64,000 nt of DNA from Blastobasis lacticolella (Eukaryota > Arthropoda > Insecta > Lepidoptera > Blastobasidae), in the NCBI GenBank assembly GCA_905147135.1, contig LR990043.1:4499057-4563056 (forward strand), given 5' to 3'. The position numbers and the translations under genes were made by a program. The notes under the pieces were generated by a model. It was not told the DNA's origin and searched no databases. It saw nothing but the letters and a program-made list of their open reading frames with translations. Within the stretch, counting starts at the first letter, position 1; each line of letters begins with the position of its first letter. This document shows positions 24,125 through 35,720 of the stretch, one piece after another.

Positions 24125-25200
24125 TCGTGTACCAACATACGGTTCTAGTCGTTATATCGATCTACTCGCCTCCGCATTCGCGGAAGAAAAGTCCTTTACG
24201 AACACTGTCTCGAACCAATTTCCTATCGAGGTAAACAAACGATTAATCGCATAGAAAAATGTGGGCGTCAATCTGTCAATACAAAAGGACATGTGTCACT
24301 AATGCTCAGTTTTGTAATCTTGAAGCGTGCTTCCTTAAAAACGTAGTAGATAGTTCAAACCATAAGTCAATCATATTAACTAAACCATTCAAAATAGGAA
24401 CAACTAGAACGAGTAGGTATCAAACTGCTCCATAAAATGAAAAGAAGAAACTGACACACAGACAACACAGCATGAATAAAGTAAACACCTCAATATCAAT
24501 AACTTCACCAGTCGACATTGTGTAGGGTCAGTTCATTTACTACGAACTACAATGTAGGTAGTTACTATATTATTATTATATTTTTTCTTTATTAGTTATT
24601 ATTGCGAAATTATTATAGTATTATTATAGTATTTATTGCTTCTCTCTGTATTAAGTAAGTTGATGTATCAATAAGTCATGGAAGTTATTTAATATGACGT
24701 AAAAGTATGTAGACGTCAATGAAACTTCAATGAAAAAGTCTTCCATCCAAAATCCAGAACTTATGGAATCATAAAAAATATTTTATTTAGGTAAGCGACT
24801 AACTCTATTCTATATACATAGAAGTATTTAGTGGAAGTTTTAGTGTTGGGTCAAAGAACAAACATCGTCTCTGTGGACTAGTTCGTGTATTCTCCGTCCG
24901 AAATCTTGAAACTCGCGTTACGCATCTTTGGAGTAGGAGTTTTCACAATTCCTATATTAGCGGATGCCTACGTCGTAATATGTGGAAAAGGCAGGAGAGG
25001 CATTAAGAATGGCATTCGAATCCCTGTCTACTTATCTCCTGCTTTTAGGGAAGCCTGCGTGGACGAAGTGTCAGGAAAACTGTAAAATGAAGTAATAAAT
25101 AAACAAAAAGAGTATATAGTAGCCGAAATTACATAAGAACCGAAAAGGGCAGCAAGTCGCACAGAGGCCGCAATCCAACACCAATACTGCACATCACTTC
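24125..25200. other. no recognisable gene
   Basis: No feature supported; the 66-codon frame at 24885-25085 is without motif. Confidence 0.45.
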
Positions 25201-25226
25201 TTCCCTAACAGAAACAGTGATAACAA

Positions 25227-25420
25227 AACTGCAACAAATTACCACAAAATGTTGTGACAGCCATGTCAGTGAATACTTTCAAGAACAGACTGAACTATTT
25301 GTTGAAGCCGAACAAACTGTCTCTACTTGAATTTTACTCTAGTTAAAATAAATAAAATAATAAAATGACTTAACACTGTATAGCAACAATGCTGCTCGTC
25401 TATAACCTAAATAAATAAAT
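25227..25420 (+). mobile_element. LINE ORF2 C-terminal fragment
   Basis: Plus frame from 25227: NKLPQNVVTAMSVNTFKNRL then NYLL and a stop at 25341, followed by an untranslated region with several AATAAA-type motifs. 'WN.LP..vv.A.svn.FK.rld..l' is the end of Jockey/CR1-like ORF2. The Trp is Cys here. 5' truncated. Confidence 0.7.
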
Positions 25421-25779
25421 AACGAATTTCGTCGTATTTAACCGTATTGCCTGGCCAGCACAGCGGCTCGCATCAAAGCCGACGCCATAAAGGCAATCCG
25501 ACGCTGACTCGACAGCTGATTGGCGGGAATCAGCTGTTACCAACCGCCGCTGGTTCCAGTGAACGAGGATCGCCGACCGACGCCGATTGCTATCATGATT
25601 GATATCTGATCGATACTTCTCGATATTTCATATTGGTAGATACTTATTATTACATCACTGCAGTCACGGAGTTAAATAGTTGATATGGGCGAGTCGATTT
25701 ATGAATCGCTTATATGAATGCTTTGGAATCTATCTAAATTACTCGTCACAGTATAAAACAAAGTCGTATCTATGTATGC

Positions 25780-25925
25780 TTAGATCTTTTGAACAACGGA
25801 TTTTAATGCGGTTTTCAACAATAAATAGAGTGATTTAAGAGGAAGGTTTATAAGCAAAAAAAGGATAGGTAGGGGTAAAGTAGGTGTGTAGGTACGCGAA
25901 CGAAGTCGCGCCGAGTCCACTAGTA
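25780..25925 (+). mobile_element. Helitron-like 3' end
   Basis: Sequence 'aacggattttaatgcggttttcaacaataaatagagtgatt.aagaggaaggttta' leads to 'cgcgaacgaagtcgcgccgagtccactagta'. It is related to 60600-60725 and in its end to 29760-29815. The short GC-rich palindrome close to a terminal CTAGT and the absence of inverted repeats fit a non-autonomous Helitron. No Rep/helicase is present. Confidence 0.45.
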
Positions 25926-26589
25926 TTTTATAAATAGGTAAATTGGGTGCCTTGACGGCAATCATCTGATAATGCCCCGCAACGATCTTCCCCCCGACCA
26001 TTCGGCACTGCCCTTTTTGTGCTATCATCAACCTGCTTTCTACGGCTTTTACAACACCCATAATTTAGAACAGGAATCCTTAAAAAATAACACGCCATCC
26101 GTAGTGACGTGTATAAGAATAATAACACTTCTCACTTTCCGAACAGCATTTATTACTTTTATTCCTAAAAATATTGAAATACAATCACAACACCACAAGC
26201 AAAAGCACAGGCACCAGTCGAGACATGCTCCCCGCCGAACCCTATCTGTCACTGTCACTGTCACTTCACTCACGTAAGCGCGGCAAAAGCTCCCATTGGA
26301 CGTTCCAGCGATCTTTTCAAGCTTCGTTCGGGAACCGTGACACGTTCGGAAACGTAATATTTAGCAATGTTGCTAACACGTGGGTATGTGGGATTGTCCG
26401 GATAAACTTAGTGTTTTAATCCTGGTGGATCTGGTTGTCCTCTACCACTGCCTTTCTTCATAATTGAAGCAGTATAAGAAGTCGATAACAGACGAGATAA
26501 AGCAATAGACAAGCATCCAGATACGAGGAAATTACAAAGAAGTGAGGACCACAAATCACCAAGACACTTTTCTTACAACATTAATAAAA

Positions 26590-26973
26590 GCTCGGACTTA
26601 TCCCCGCCCCGGTCGTCTAGCAAAGTCAAACGCAGCCGCAGGCTTCGCCACATTTGACTTGCGAGATCGATTCAGCGGCAAAACCGACGGGACCCCGACA
26701 CCCAGTCCTGTGCGTTTAGCCAACTTTGACAGCTCCGCTTGCGTGATGCGTGTATGGGAGAAAATTGACAGCTCGAAGTTCGACTACATCTACATTGACT
26801 ATGATTTTTCTACCACTGTCAATGCCAAATGCGTCCTATGTTGTAAACAAACCTGTCCGCCTATTTTTCGATTAGGTATTTAAATTAATATTCAAGAATA
26901 TTGAAGAAAAAATACGCCTACAGTGAAAACAAATGTCCGCCAGTCGACGCAATTCTCATCATGGTGCTTAAAG
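26590..26973 (+). other. GC-rich promoter-like block with a possible first exon (MVLK)
   Basis: A GC-richer stretch with 'ttgacagctc' motifs is followed by 'ttctcatcatggtgcttaaaggtaaat', i.e. ATG at 26961, four codons, and a consensus 5' splice site GTAAAT at 26974. No continuing exon was found: the acceptor at 27692 (ttttttacag) would give ten more codons and a stop. Either a 5' exon of a gene with distant exons, or chance. Confidence 0.2.
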
Positions 26974-27362
26974 GTAAATTTCATTGAATATTCTCAATAA
27001 GGCTGAGTAATGTCATATGATCAATATTTTTTAACTGTTCTTTTCACCGTGACTTTCTGTTTAATTCTGTTTTTCCAATAAAAACAATATTTTTCTATCA
27101 GTAACATATCCGTTGTGGTATGGTTGCCAAATGCTTGCCGGTTTTTTCTAGTTCCATGTTGGAATACTACCTACTGGGGTAATTGAGAACGTTGGGTAAT
27201 TGGTACATCAGTAAATTATATATTTAGTACTTTTACCCATTAAAGACCATCCCGCTGAGATTTACTAGAAAAATCAACGTTACTTCTTACATCCGCATTG
27301 AAGAAATGTACCTATAGTGCGCGTATTTTCATGAGTGTAATAACATATTTTGAAGTAATTCA

Positions 27363-27560
27363 GTGGCGACCATATACCGGAAAACGCCGCGTAGGTAGGC
27401 TCACAAGGTAGACAGACAATATGCTAAAGATTGCAGGTACTTTCTGAATGCAGATGGCACAGGGCCGGCCTTTGTGAAAATCTCTGGGGGAGGCCTATGC
27501 TCACCAGTGTGCATCTTCTAGCTGATATGAGGATGTTAATGGTCTCTTACTCAGTTCTGA
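27363..27560 (+). mobile_element. RTE-type LINE 3' end, decayed
   Basis: Plus translation WRPYTGKRRVGRLTR, then TDNMLKIAGTF and KSLGEAYAHQC with stops between. It follows the RTE tail pattern seen at 10597-10803, with 'gggccggcctttgtg' and 'gggaggcctatgctcacca'. Confidence 0.75.
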
Positions 27561-27599
27561 TTTCAAATATCATTCCCACCTTGTATCACTTATCCGTTT

Positions 27600-29500
27600 A
27601 TGGACGTGTAGTTTAAAGTTACCCAAATAATCTGCTGCAGGTAATTAGGAACAGTTGTAGGAACTTTCACAATAAAGATTTAATTTTTTACAGATTTATC
27701 ACAGCCATTGTCACCACCGCCATAGACTATTTAGGATTTAGTAAGGTATTGCTTTTGGAAGATGTTGATATGAACACTGTAGATACTAACAGAAACTAGG
27801 TGATTGGAAACTAGACAATTGTACTCTCTAAAGGATTATGAGTCATATGAGAGCACACAACTGATGGGATTAGCAAGACAACTGTGGCTAATAAAATATT
27901 GCAGTAAGTAATGAATAAGTATAAAAAGTATTCCGTGGTACCTGTGATACTGAATTTTCACATTTATCTGACCAAATAGCTCACATTATTATTTAGATTG
28001 CTAGTTGTTGTTTAGATTTGTTATTACTTTCATACTTTCCTCTGAAGAATTATGATTACATGGCAATGCCTATTGTAAAATTGAAATGTGTACTGACCAT
28101 GTTGTTATTGTTACTTACCTATTTACTTTAATTAAATTTACTGATTACGAAGTCTGTATAGTTGTTTTTTGATATCCACATAATAAAACTTTATTACATT
28201 TTAAAGCCAAGCCAATCTACCCAACCTACTTAAAGATTTATTAATCAGATCAGTATGTTGCTAATATATTTGTATGACTTCTAAGATTGTTTTCAAGTAT
28301 ATCTATGACAATCCCGCTTCCCTCACACCAGTAGGATAAAGTCGCCTGCCTGTACATTTAGTCTTTAGCCAGGACAGGAAAAATACCTATTTATTTTTTG
28401 TTTAGGTAGGTACCCTTATTTCAACACAATGTACAGATTAATATTTTTTGTCCAAGAACAGATTGGAAGCGTCCATACAGCCACTACCGTCATTGTGAGA
28501 CCAAGGGCAGCGTGTTTGATCTACTAATACATATTTATTATTGCTAATGCTGCGGGCATGATGTCAGTTAGCCATTGTATCTATTGGAAGATAATTTATG
28601 GAAATATGAATGTAATATCTATTACACAACCAATGTCCATAATGTACCTCATTAATGATTTTCAATTTATTGTTTGATGTAAACACAAATAATACATAAT
28701 AATGTACAAATAATTTTAATTTGTCTAGAAAATTTTTAAACAGGAAAGTACTTTTTAATGCAAAATAATTACAACCCACAGGGATTCCTCGGGTTTAATA
28801 TTTGACATATTCAGATCACTGTATATTCTGAAAAAAGAAAGTTTTTACATTTAGGTATCATAATTCACACTATAACTGCTAATATTTGTATTATGTTTGC
28901 AAAGCATGTGGCAGAGTAGTAGAATATAACCAACTCCTTCCACTAACAAATCCATACAAGTAGGCATTTCAATATTTTATTTTATATTTTTATTTAACAT
29001 TTTATTGCACATAGTAAAATACATAGAGAAACATCATACATATTTTGGCACTCCATAGACAAGACTGCCACTAAACCACCCGCTAAGCTCGGAGATTAAT
29101 GCAAAATTGCACTCATGTGGAAGAGGTTGATTTGTATTAATTTTAAGATGTAAATACAAAATATAAAATTCCAATTTATAATAATTAGAGCAAGGCTATG
29201 TCTTACTAGTTTACGGTTATAGGGCTGTTTGTAATGACAATGATGTTAAAATATCTTAAAATAAGTAGGTAGGTTATTACATAAAAAACTTTTCAAAGTA
29301 GGTCTGGCGGTGGCTCTAATAAAAAAATTACTATTTTAGTGAGAAGGATGTAGGTATGTGATTTGTAATTATTATATTCTATTTTCATGTTTGCCTGGAA
29401 AATACAATGTAAATGAATTAGACTTGGCCTGTAACACATTAGGTAAATATTGGCTATGTAAGTAAATAAATGAAAGTTGGAAAATACCATTTTTCTTGTG
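27600..29500. other. no recognisable gene
   Basis: 1.9 kb of very AT-rich DNA. Frames of 60-70 codons exist but show no motifs or splice context. Confidence 0.5.
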
Positions 29501-29504
29501 TTTT

Positions 29505-29580
29505 CTTGAAATTCGCTGTGGAAGGCGTAGGGGAGGCCAATGTTCAGCTGTTAACATGGCAGAAATGATGATGATGATGA
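29505..29580 (+). mobile_element. RTE-type LINE 3' end, last ~75 bases
   Basis: 'tgtggaaggcgtaggggaggccaatgttcagctgttaacatggcagaa(atgatgatgatgatgat)'. In frame this reads ..GEANVQQL.., the final residues of RTE-type ORF2, followed by (GAT)n. Confidence 0.65.
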
Positions 29581-29689
29581 TATTTAACTACTAGGTACTT
29601 GGGTTTTTTACATCTTACTTATAACAGAAGTACCTATCCAATAAACTGGTAGAAATCACTAGGTACATATTATTATAAAATAATGCCCC

Positions 29690-29815
29690 ACGCCGCGTCT
29701 CTCGGTATTCACCAGTATACAGAGTGGTACACAAGAGCGGTTTAGGTGTATAATTTGTCAAGGTTACTGCCCGCGCAAAGCCGGGGCAGTTAGCTAGTAT
29801 AAAATATTCGGCTTT
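29690..29815 (+). mobile_element. Helitron-like 3' end
   Basis: Ends 'gttactgcccgcgcaaagccggggcagttagctagta', a GC-rich hairpin-forming block just before CTAGT, like 25900-25925 and (reversed) 60845-60885. Confidence 0.4.
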
Positions 29816-30275
29816 TGATAGATAGAGGGGTACCTACTGCTAAATGTTTCTTTGGGATAGATTTGTGTACTTACTTTTCATTATTATGTATAAACCACCG
29901 TTATTTGGCGTTGTATTTTACGAATTAGAAATGGATTTTTACGTAACCATACTGAGAACCAAACCAATTATAAAGTTACTCTACCTGGCGAAAAACAAAC
30001 AAATAAAATAACAAATCAACATAAAGAGACGAAGTCCAACATACACAATCAACAAACAAACCAAAGAACATAGACATAACAACATAAAAGGTAGCTGTGG
30101 ACGAGTGATATTAACATAGAGAAAAAAATTCTTTTGGATATATTAAGCATACTCCACATGTGTGCCGAAACTTTCGGCAAAGTTTTGCTGGGAATTAAAC
30201 GACCCTCTACATTCTCGCCTATTAGGGATGAGGTAGGTGTCACAATGCACCGATATTATATCGATATATCGGTGT

Positions 30276-31413
30276 CAGTGGCGTGCCTGGGGTTTCAGAG
30301 TAAGGCAAGCCGAGAGATGAAGTTTTGGTAGTTTTTACGGTTATAAAAAAATAAATCCATATTTTTGCCACATTACTGATCAATCCTCACTTATCACTCT
30401 CAGTTTTATTCCAGTATTATAACTTGTGAGAAAGAACAATCAACAATCCAATAAGTTCAGTACACCGCTCTATGAAATTGTCTCATAAGCGATTTACTAA
30501 TCTAAGAAATGGATACGTAAATCCGGCGTAGGTTTTGGCGAGGAAATGATTTATAATTTTCTGAGCGATGTTCAAAAACTTTACCTTTTCCATGCAAATC
30601 AAAACTTGTGGACATTTTAAACCATCACAAGGGACTTTACTTCCTCTATTGTTGATCAATCCAATTAAATCATTTTTACTACAAAACACAACACAAACAC
30701 AATAAAATACTAATTACTTACCCGCTTAAACAAAACAATAGTGAAGTTGATACGTATTCCAGCATTCAACAAACTTATCAATTGCGCATGCGCGAATTTG
30801 CACATTTTCACAGATCCGTGTACAACTTCATACGCATGCAGGGCCTAAAGTCTCGTACAATTTACTATATAAACAAACGTATAGTTATATCTAATTATAG
30901 GACAGTTTACATATGTAAGAAAGGGACATACCGGCCGGAAACGAAGCCCGTTTACAAGCTAGCGCATGCGAGCGAGATGACTGGCCGCGTCTCAATTCAA
31001 TTCAGTCTCAACTTGCGTGTGCGTTCGGATCGTGTTTCGTAACCTAGGCGCACGATGGCGCTGCTTCGCGGCGCGGCGGTGTGCACGTAGTTTGAAAAGT
31101 ATTAGGAGCGCGAACTTTAAATAGTTCGCGCTCGCATACCCTTTGATTTTGATCGATAATTATTTTTATATGGCAAGCCCGGCTTTATAAAAGTTATGGG
31201 CTAAAACCGTTACAGTTTGGACACCCAATCTCGGAAATGACGTTGCGGCAGACCCAATAAAAGGTGGGCAGATGAGATGCGGGCCTTCGAAAGTGACTGG
31301 CCGACACTGGCACTTGATCGTGAGGAGTGGAAGAATCGGAGGGAGGACTTTGCCCAGCAGTTATAATATATAATAAGCCCGGCTTTTGGGCTTGTATGAC
31401 AGTAACGCCACTG
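30276..31413. mobile_element. hAT-like non-autonomous element nested in the foldback arm
   Basis: Starts CAGTGGCGTGCCTGGGG and ends ..TAACGCCACTG, giving 8-bp perfect terminal inverted repeats. It is flanked by the direct repeat CGGTGT (30270-30275 and 31414-31419), and the undisturbed sequence is visible in the related arm at 51067-51085. CAGTGGCG-type termini are usual in the hAT/Tip100 group; hAT target duplications are normally 8 bp, so two bases may have changed. The interior carries a GC-rich block (30950-31130) with a perfect hairpin at 31108-31133 and a LINE tail at 31236-31366. Confidence 0.65.
31236..31366 (+). mobile_element. LINE ORF2 C-terminal fragment
   Basis: Plus frame: RPNKRWADEMRAFESDWPTL then ALDREEWKNRREDFAQQL and stop. 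This is the 'RP.kRW.DeirafksdWp.lalDReeWk...edFaqq' end of an RTE-like endonuclease/reverse transcriptase. The frame is open for 43 codons, better preserved than its surroundings. Confidence 0.8.
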
Positions 31414-31480
31414 CGGTGTAATCTGATAGATTCTGCTGTAAACAGGGTCACAAAGGTGATGGCAACCGCTCTACTGTAAT

Positions 31481-31974
31481 GATCAGTTTTCCAATAGCAT
31501 TCCGAACGACTCGCTAGATGGCGCCCTGACAATTTAAATGATTGAAGATCGCTTGAAACAGGTACTTAGCAAAGAGGATATAAACATTGGGTAGGTACGT
31601 TGCACTGGATAATATTGTATTTATCTATTGTTTTAATGTTTTAATAAATTATTGCAAACAAAACAAACATTAATTTGACTGGGTCAGTTCGTTTCATGGA
31701 CGCCAGTATCAAGAATGGACGTAATTCAAGAATGAAAGGTTTGTATTAAAATGAAGCATAGTACCTACTTATATAAATATTTATTTACACTTGTTTCAAC
31801 CTTTTAAAGTTATGTTTATATTAATAACTTTTAAATCTTAAGTTTAGTATTAGTTGGCTACATGACATCACTGCCACAATCATACAGATTTAAAAAGAAA
31901 GTATCAAAATTGTGGGAGCGCCATCTATTGATGCTTTTTAAAACCAAATAACAATACCTACGGGAAAACTGCTC
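31481..31974. mobile_element. 494-bp MITE nested in the foldback arm
   Basis: Interrupts the arm between 'ctgtaat' and 'attacctg'. Imperfect terminal inverted repeats: GATCAGTTTTCC.. at 31481 and the complement of ..GGAAAACTGCTC ending 31974, with further inverted matches around 'tagatggcgc' (31515 and 31920). The empty site is read from the sister arms (ctgtaattacctg). No coding capacity. Confidence 0.6.
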
Positions 31975-32495
31975 ATTACCTGATCTGCCAAATTCCTGGA
32001 TCATGATCCATGGTCTAGTTCTACTAACATAATTTTCAAGCTTTTTAGTTTTAATTTGACCTCGTTTCATAAATAAATTTATCAATGCAGAATACTTAGG
32101 ATGTACTCGAAGTAACAAAACACGAAAAGAATCTTAAAATATTCTATTACAAAGTAAATTTATTTATAAAAAATATTGATGTATCCAATGACCGATGTAT
32201 AAATTTTATATTTTTATTCCGAGTGCTTTTTCCGTAACAGGTTCGGGGTACACTAGACCATGATCCAGGAATTTGCAGATCAGGTAATTACAGTAGAGCG
32301 GTTGCCATTACCTTTGTGATCCTGTTTACAGCGGAATCTACCAGATTAGCGATATTACACCGATAAATCGATTTAATGTTAATGCATTTAGACACTTACC
32401 ACATCCCTAATAGGCGACAATGCACAGAGGGTCGATCAGTCTCCGCAAAAGATTTGCCGAAAGTTTCGGCGAACATGTGGAGTATGCTTTACAAC

Positions 32496-33437
32496 GTAAG
32501 GAAAGGCTAAGGAATTCTTTTATTTCTCCATGTAAAACGAAATTTGAAAGGGTCAAAGCAGGTTTATTATTATAGAAAGTAAATAATTTTTTTAATAACT
32601 AAAGCTAATAAGTAATAAATATTGGGGCGCATATGCAAGGAAGGTTTATTGATAAGTGAAGGAATTCTCGGCCTACACTCGGGCAGTTTGCCACGGACTT
32701 TCCCGCCAGAATTCCCTGTCATTAATGTTGGTACCATTGGTCGTTCGTGAAAAATTATCCCGCCATTATTTAAGTATTTTCAACTTCAATACTTTGGAGT
32801 TTCAAAGTTTTATTTAAAAAAATGGACAGGCACGTCGTTCCACTTGCTAGGTCCTGAGATCTCTCACATGTTCTACATGAATTAACCTGTTCGTATATTA
32901 ACCTCTTTTTAGGGTCTTTTTAGGTACTTTAGTTTATTTTTTTATATGAATTTTATATTTTAATTAAAAACATACTTATACTTTGATCTTTGTTTTAATC
33001 AACTATTGTGAATGCTATTCCTAAGCTCCAACGAGCCTACCCGCCTTCGCAAGGGTGCAATTTAAAGATGTAAAGGCTTTTTTAACATTATTGCAAAATT
33101 CGCAGGGATGACTAAACTTTTTGCAAACAAAATATAGCCAAAATACAATTACATAAGTACTTCTAGTCTCTGTTAATGTATTCTAAGTGAAAGAATTCTT
33201 AGTCGGAACAAACAATCCATCAAATAGGACTGTTTAGCATAACTTAAGTATTTAATAGATTACCTATGCTTTCAAAATGAACGTCATAGAGGTTTGAGAG
33301 ATTAATTTAAAATAAAACGAAATACTTAAACAAAGTCAGTAGGTAAGCATATAATAAAAATAAAAAATATAAATAAACTCACTGAACCTAGTTAATTTAC
33401 TTACCTAACGGACAGTAAAACGTCGGAATACTCCAGA
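32496..33437. other. no recognisable gene
   Basis: AT-rich; no exon or family copy supported. Confidence 0.45.
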
Positions 33438-33445
33438 CTAAATAC

Positions 33446-34562
33446 TAGAGTTGTAACGGATATCCGGCCACTATCCGGTATCCGGCCTATCCGGCCATAA
33501 TTTACTATCCGGCCGGATACCGGATAATGCGTTAATATCCGGCCGGATACCGGATTGTAAAAATTGTATGAAAAGCCCATAAAAGTGATTTTGCTCATCG
33601 GAAATATATGCCCTTCTGTAGCAGTCGAGTAAAAAGTATCAAAACGTTTAAAAACCATAAATATTAATCAAAGAAGTATTGATTATCTCGGCATCGGCAC
33701 CTATTCTACTCGTTCATTTGGTAGGTTAGCAAAAAAATTTTAATACTCTTCTGCACAATGTCTTTTCCATTAGCTGGAGTCAGCTCTCCTTGTCTGCTTC
33801 CTCAATTTCTTTCTATTTTGAGCAGTAGCAGCGTCAATAATACTGTCCTTCAGGTCCCGTTGGTCCGCCGTCAGCCAGGTGGCGTGTGGGGTGTCTTCCG
33901 CGTCAGCGAGTCGTCGTCGCCAAATTTAGGGCTACTTGCACTAAGGTGATCTTTGGGACGGCGGAGCACATGCTCACACAATCGCATTGAGCGTTCTTAA
34001 ATTTTCTCGGGCATAGGTGTGACTTTGTAACTTCCACGAGTGTGGACATTACGTACTTTGCCCAACAGGGTGACACCCGCTGATCAGCATAAATACGCAT
34101 TTTTGTCGTGTGTAGTTTTGACAAGTGCTGTTTAGTATTATAATGTACTTAGTGTAATAATTTAAAGTCAATCAAGATATATATTGATATAATAGATATG
34201 CAAATTATTATCCTGGATTAAAATATGAATTTCTTATATTTAGAGGTAGTATACGATGTCGTTTATCCCCTACGATGCTGTGGGCTAATGTGTAAGCCTG
34301 TATTTTGAAACTATCAATCCGTATAAGGTCGTAAGAATTGTTCAGTTCAACGTACAAATTATTCACATTAAACGAAAACTTTAAATTACATAAACACATG
34401 CAGTCGTATAAAGTCCCACGCCGCGATTACAGCTTGCACAAACTTGTTCAGAGACTATGAGCTGTGAATATCCGGCCGCCGGATATCCGGCTATCCGGCC
34501 AGGAGGTAGGCCGGATATCCGGTATCCGGTATCCGGCTAAACAACTATCCGTTGCATCTCTA
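33446..34562. mobile_element. hAT-family non-autonomous element with perfect 8-bp target duplication
   Basis: 1117 bp, flanked by CTAAATAC at 33438-33445 and 34563-34570. Termini TAGAGTTGTAACGGAT and (reverse of the end) TAGAGATGCAACGGAT differ at two of 16 bases. Subterminal regions on both sides consist of 'tatccggcc/ggccggata' repeats in both orientations, a likely transposase-binding array. TAGAG(A/G)TG-type ends and 8-bp duplications are hallmarks of hAT elements. The interior holds no transposase, only a LINE fragment (33770-34075). A broken copy of the right end lies at 53227-53461. Confidence 0.88.
33770..34075 (-). mobile_element. LINE ORF2 C-terminal fragment inside the hAT element
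   Basis: Minus strand: GKVRNVHTRGSYKVTPMPEK then RLCEHVLRRPKDHL, and after a frameshift TWLTADQRDLKDSIIDAATA followed by RKKLRKQTRRADSS and a stop. It resembles '..RLRWyGHV.RRp.dh' and '..AaDR.kWR..tRRADP' of RTE-like ORF2 ends. One stop and one frameshift. Confidence 0.7.
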
Positions 34563-34646
34563 CTAAATACATACCCAAATTATTTTCTCAACTAATAAAC
34601 CCATTTTAATGAAACAAGCTATTAACCATTTCAATTAAACTGGTTT

Positions 34647-34931
34647 TTAAACAAAGATAATCGCATTGAAATCGGTTCGGGACCCCTTTTTTCGTACTCT
34701 TTTTCGGTTAGTTTCCAAACTTATTTCATTTGTTCCGGCTAGGTTAGTTTCCTCATTTAATTCTGCGCAAAGGGCATTAAAGGTGATTTTATCTAGCCGG
34801 AAATTTTGTTGAAACTCGAAGTCGGACATTTCATAACATTCACCAAGAAATGCCCGATCTTCGCTTCTTCGCGCCCGTAATAGATATTTATGCTCATTTT
34901 GAGCCTCCACTAGCATGTTTAATGCATGCAT
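34647..34931 (-). pseudogene. PIF/Harbinger (HARBI1-like) transposase N-terminal fragment
   Basis: 95-codon frame on the minus strand. After a coiled N-terminus (LRARRSEDRAFLGECYEMSD) it reads FEFQQNFRLDKITFNALCAEL then ..NEISLETNRK. The pattern 'ms..eFk..FRm...tF..Lc.eL....l......i...k' is the N-terminal helical part of HARBI1-like nucleases. The DDE catalytic domain is missing, so this cannot be active. Could also be the first exon of a domesticated HARBI1-like gene, but no donor-acceptor continuation was seen. Confidence 0.6.
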
Positions 34932-35479
34932 TTTTAATAATAATTTAACTTGTGAATATTAAAGAGCAAATTGGTAGACTTAAGAACGATGGCGGTCTTA
35001 GCGCAAATTTTCACGAAAATCCCGCCAAAAGTCACAACCAAATGGCAGATCTACACTCACGATATTTATTGTGATACGTGGATTACGATCCTGGATCACG
35101 ATTATCGAGTGTGTAGGACCACGGATTGTGATACGGATCACAGGATTTTTAGAAAATCAGAAATAGGTCGGATCCTCCGCCAATCCGCCTCCTTTGTACA
35201 TCGAAAGTTCGTGAATTGTCTATGGACAAAGAATTTCTACCACAAACGTTAGCTTATGTCAGATAACGTTAGCTTATGTCAAATCCCATACATTTTTTCT
35301 ACCACAAACGATTAACGATTAACGATTCTAGATTAACGCAACCTCTTGGCTAAACCCACTGGGCCGTCATCGACTACCTTAGAGCCCGTTCACACTTGTA
35401 TCTACCGTCATTTTTGTCATTCGATTCTTGTTATTCGGTGTTTTCGGGGTTTCTCTGTTAGAATATAGTAATTATATAA

Positions 35480-35720
35480 TTTATTTATTCAGGCAAAAAT
35501 ACCATGTTTGAAAATATGCATGTGACCTCGGCGTCACTCCCGGTGTTGCTTTCGTGCGGCGCGCGAGGGCCCTGGGTCCACAATAATTATGCAAGTATTA
35601 AACATATTACGAAAGAAATTCTCTAAATGATAGTGAAAACCGCATCGAAATCCGTTGCGTGGTTTAGGAGTTAGCGGAAATACAAAAAGACAGACGCGGA
35701 AAGCGACTTTATTTTATACT
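35480..35720 (+). mobile_element. Helitron-like or related interspersed repeat end
   Basis: 'agtgaaaaccgcatcgaaatccgttgcgtggtttaggagtta.cggaaatacaaaaagacagacgcggaaagcgactttattttatactatgta' is the widespread lepidopteran repeat end. It is distantly parallel to 61060-61135 reversed. No coding part. Confidence 0.4.

Larger units (their letters stand above)
30145..32490. mobile_element. foldback-type DNA element with two nested insertions
   Basis: Inverted arms: left 30145-30275, continued at 31414-31480 and 31975-32025; right about 32165-32490 (reversed). Terminal sequence AAGCATACTCCACATG at the left, its complement at the right. The arm contains 'ccgaaactttcggcaaa', 'attctcgcctattagggatg', 'cgatatatcggtgt', then 'aacagggtcacaaaggtgatggc', 'ctctactgtaattacctgatctg' and 'ctggatcatg'. 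Related copies are at 50067-50472 and 50952-51265. Weaker inverted similarity continues to about 30112 and 32533. No transposase remains. Confidence 0.75.

Noticed and set aside
26542..26883. 113-codon plus-strand frame as a gene
   Set aside because: No domain, no homology I recognise, and low-complexity GC-rich composition; probably a by-product of the GC-rich block.
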